A DNA stretch of 64,000 bases from Massilistercora timonensis (GTDB taxonomy: Bacteria > Bacillota > Clostridia > Lachnospirales > Lachnospiraceae). A model generated the notes under the pieces. That model did no database searches and had not been told where the DNA came from. It saw only the letters and a program-made list of their open reading frames with translations. The stretch is from positions 1,426,001-1,490,000 of the forward strand of contig NZ_LT990039.1 in NCBI RefSeq assembly GCF_900312975.1, written 5' to 3'. Numbering within the stretch: position 1 is the first letter of the stretch; each line of letters opens with the position of its first letter. Shown piece by piece: positions 61,752 through 64,000 of the stretch. Position numbers and translations under genes: made by a program.

Positions 61752-63026
61752 ATGGGTTTGGAAAGAAGAAACGTTATTTTTCATATTGATGTAAATTCCG
61801 CATTTCTGAGCTGGGAAGCTGTTTACCGCCTCCACCATTTAGGCGGGAAGGAGGATCTGCGAGAAAAGGTGTCTGCGGTTGGCGGTGATATGGCAATGCG
61901 GCACGGGATTATTCTGGCCAAATCTATTCCGGCCAAAAAGTTCCATATAAAAACGGGAGAAACTATTCTGGAGGCGAAACAGAAATGTCCGGAGTTGATT
62001 CTGGTTCCGCCTAACTATGGGCTATATGAAAAGTGCTCCAAGGCATTTATGGATATCCTGCGCCAGTATTCTCCAACCGTAGAGCAATACTCGATAGACG
62101 AAGCCTTTGTGGATATGACAGGTACGGAAGGACTCTGGGGCGATGCGGTGACGGCAGCATATAGGATGAAAGATCAAATCCGGGATACGCTGGGATTTAC
62201 CGTCAATATCGGGATCTCGGAGAACAAGCTGTTGGCCAAGATGGCATCAGATTTCCAGAAGCCAGACCGGGTGCATACGCTGTGGCATAATGAGATTGAA
62301 GATAAAATGTGGCCGCTTCCGGTGAGTGAGCTGTTTTTTGTCGGGCGGGCGACTGCAAAAAAGCTGTTTAACCTGGGGATCCATACCATAGGGGAACTGG
62401 CCCATGCGGACCCGCATCTGCTGAAAGTCCATCTGAAAAAGCACGGGGAGGTCATCTGGGCGTTTGCCAATGGGATGGATGTATCCGTGGTGCAGTCTGA
62501 AGCCCCGGCCAATAAAGGATACGGGAACTCCACCACCATTGCCTTTGATGTAACGGATGCGTCCACTGCGAAGCTGGTGTTGTTGGCGTTGGCGGAGACG
62601 GTGGGAACCAGACTGCGGGCAGCCAAGGTGCGGGCGGAAGTGATCGCTGTGGGAATCAAATCTCATGACCTGCGTTATGCCAGCCACCAGATGACGCTGC
62701 GGAACACTACGAACATTACCATTGAGATCCATCGCTGTGCCTGCCAGCTTTTTGACCAATTATGGGATGGGACAGCCATCCGGCATCTGGGGATCCACAC
62801 CAGCCGGGTAAAGGACGGTTTTAATATGCGCCAGCTTGATATGTTTGATACAACGGACTATGAAAAGTTGGAGAAAATGGATGCTGCGGTGGACCGGATC
62901 CGTGGACGGTATGGGATTGACTCGGTGAAGCGGGCGGCATTTGTGGGAAGTCCTATTGACCACATGAGCGGGGGCATCTCAAGGGAAAAAAGGACTGTTG
63001 ATTATAAGAAAGTCAGGGTAAACTAG
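61752..63026 (+). CDS. Y-family DNA polymerase (DinB/UmuC type)
   Basis: 424 residues. Catalytic palm: IFHIDVNSAFLSWEAV (metal Asp) and QYSIDEAFVDMTG (SIDE motif), then GFTVNIGISENKLLAKMAS; little-finger domain follows and the C-terminus has QLDMFD, a likely clamp-binding motif. AGGAGG precedes the ATG. A LexA box in its promoter shows SOS control. Translesion polymerases of this type are common passengers of ICEs. Confidence 0.93.
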   Translation: MGLERRNVIFHIDVNSAFLSWEAVYRLHHLGGKEDLREKVSAVGGDMAMRHGIILAKSIPAKKFHIKTGETILEAKQKCPELILVPPNYGLYEKCSKAFMDILRQYSPTVEQYSIDEAFVDMTGTEGLWGDAVTAAYRMKDQIRDTLGFTVNIGISENKLLAKMASDFQKPDRVHTLWHNEIEDKMWPLPVSELFFVGRATAKKLFNLGIHTIGELAHADPHLLKVHLKKHGEVIWAFANGMDVSVVQSEAPANKGYGNSTTIAFDVTDASTAKLVLLALAETVGTRLRAAKVRAEVIAVGIKSHDLRYASHQMTLRNTTNITIEIHRCACQLFDQLWDGTAIRHLGIHTSRVKDGFNMRQLDMFDTTDYEKLEKMDAAVDRIRGRYGIDSVKRAAFVGSPIDHMSGGISREKRTVDYKKVRVN

Positions 63027-63038
63027 AGGTGAAGAAGT

Positions 63039-63356
63039 ATGAGTATGGGGATAGGTACAAATACACAGAATCCCGATGAAGGGGAGCTGAAAAGGGATTT
63101 AGAAAAGATTGCCTGCGGTGTCTGGTTTACAAGCACCGGATCCGTCATGCCCAAATTGGTCAAGTACCAGGATGATGAAGGTCTGCTTCATACGATCAGT
63201 CAGATCCATGTACTGACACAGGAAAAGAAATACTACTGCGGCATCCCCATCCAGGAATACCGGTGCAGTACAGTTCTGGGAAATCAAGAGTATCTATTCC
63301 GGCTTTATTATTATCTGGAAGAAAATTGCTGGAAGATCAGTTGGGAAGGAATATAA
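63039..63356 (+). CDS. Hypothetical protein in SOS operon
   Basis: 105 residues, not recognised. VWFTSTGSVMPKLVKYQDDEG, then ISQIHVLTQEKKYYCGIPIQ and FRLYYYLEENCWKI indicate a compact beta-rich fold. It lies 12 bp after the polymerase and 27 bp before the SRAP gene, so it shares their SOS regulation. A DNA-damage role is inferred from context only. Confidence 0.65.
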   Translation: MSMGIGTNTQNPDEGELKRDLEKIACGVWFTSTGSVMPKLVKYQDDEGLLHTISQIHVLTQEKKYYCGIPIQEYRCSTVLGNQEYLFRLYYYLEENCWKISWEGI

Positions 63357-63383
63357 GCCTGCAGGCGAAAGGAGAAAAAACCG

Positions 63384-63968
63384 ATGTGTGGACGATATTA
63401 TGTGGATGATGAGACTGCCAGGGAAATTGAGAAGCTGGTGCGGGATCTGGATAGGAAACTGCAGATAGAGCGCTCCGGGGATGTCTTCCCTTCGCAAAAC
63501 GCTATGATCCTAAAAGGCGAGGAAAATCATCTGGCTGCAGAACAGATGAAATGGGGCTTTCCAGGGTTCGAGAAAGGAAAGCTGCTGATCAATGCAAGGG
63601 CAGAGAGTGCCATGGAGCGCAGAACCTTCCAGGACAGTGTGCAGCACAGGCGCTGCATCATTCCGGCTAAAGGCTTTTATGAGTGGAACAAAAGCAAGGA
63701 GAAATTTTCATACGAGCGGAAGGACGCACCGGTTCTTTTCATGGCAGGGTGCTATAACTGGTATGAGGATCAGGAAAGGTTTATCATTCTGACAACGGAA
63801 GCAAACCCTTCCGTGGCGCCGGTCCATAACCGGATGCCGCTGATCCTGGAGCCGGAGGAACTGAAAGACTGGGTGCTGGATGACGGGGCGACAGAGCATT
63901 TGCTGCATAAGACACCGGTGCTGTTAGAGGCACACGCAGAGTATGAGCAGATGAGATTATTTGAATAA
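63384..63968 (+). CDS. SOS response-associated peptidase (SRAP/YedK/HMCES family)
   Basis: 194 residues. Cys2 (MCGRYYVDD) is the residue that in this family crosslinks to abasic sites in single-stranded DNA. Also seen: FPSQNAMIL, MKWGFPGFEKGKLLINARAES, RRCIIPAKGFYEWNK and the catalytic His in PSVAPVHNRMPLIL. Third gene of the SOS operon after the Y-family polymerase. Complete at the right end, 32 bases before the window edge. Confidence 0.93.
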   Translation: MCGRYYVDDETAREIEKLVRDLDRKLQIERSGDVFPSQNAMILKGEENHLAAEQMKWGFPGFEKGKLLINARAESAMERRTFQDSVQHRRCIIPAKGFYEWNKSKEKFSYERKDAPVLFMAGCYNWYEDQERFIILTTEANPSVAPVHNRMPLILEPEELKDWVLDDGATEHLLHKTPVLLEAHAEYEQMRLFE

Positions 63969-64000
63969 GGTTGACGTGGTGTTAATAGTAAGAATTTGGT

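Noticed and set aside
24329-63968. Right attachment site inside the window
   Set aside because: Reading through the accessory region I saw no second copy of the tRNA 3' end, so the element appears to extend past the window. A computed search would be needed to be sure.

Overview
The window spans the chromosomal replication origin of a Clostridia-type Firmicute, most likely a Lachnospiraceae member, followed by the left part of a large integrated mobile element. The assignment rests on the gene order gyrA-gyrB-recF-yaaA-dnaN-dnaA / oriC / rpmH-rnpA-yidD-yidC-jag-mnmE-mnmG-rsmG-parA-parB, on DUF4446 and DUF3881 genes beside serS, and on strong AGGAGG ribosome sites. The genus cannot be named from the sequence alone.

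Layout. 1-2.8 kb holds the end of a class V aminotransferase, a mazEF toxin-antitoxin pair, two small membrane proteins and a gene remnant. 2.8-11.3 kb (minus strand) is the DNA topology and replication-initiation block. 11.3-11.6 kb is oriC, with a second cluster of DnaA boxes between dnaA and dnaN. 11.6-18.5 kb (plus strand) carries ribosome, RNA and membrane biogenesis genes. 18.5-24.2 kb carries an alpha/beta hydrolase with a degenerate catalytic triad, three perfect parS sites, parAB, serS and DUF3881. A degenerate and an intact tRNA-Arg(CCU) follow.

From the tRNA to the right edge the DNA is accessory. An integrase and excisionase sit at the tRNA. Next come an XRE repressor, an exonuclease/annealing-protein/RecD helicase/primase module, a class B sortase, a PP-loop sulfotransfer protein, an AT-rich HEPN-domain gene, ParM/ParR-like partition genes, and Tn916-like ORF7/ORF8 regulators. 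A cargo block for probable metal-metallophore transport follows (ECF S-T-A, AraC, two half-ABC transporters, MntR-like repressor). Then come a protein made of nonapeptide repeats, a second tyrosine recombinase beside a TnpI-IRS-like site, and a minus-strand block rich in NAD/ADP-ribose biology (macro domain, NADAR, DUF3990) ending with an NAD-dependent DNA ligase. An SOS operon (Y-family polymerase, SRAP protein) closes the window. No relaxase or type IV secretion gene and no right attachment site are visible, so the element continues beyond position 64000.

The most unusual signals are regulatory. Several element operons start with long leaders holding two or three intrinsic terminators in series. 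One such leader, about 165 nt, is duplicated almost intact in front of two unrelated genes. Their promoters carry inverted repeats inside the -35/-10 spacer. Together these suggest an element-wide repression plus antitermination circuit that I do not recognise. The clustering of an ADP-ribosyltransferase-like protein with two ADP-ribose hydrolase-type families is the second candidate for an undescribed system.
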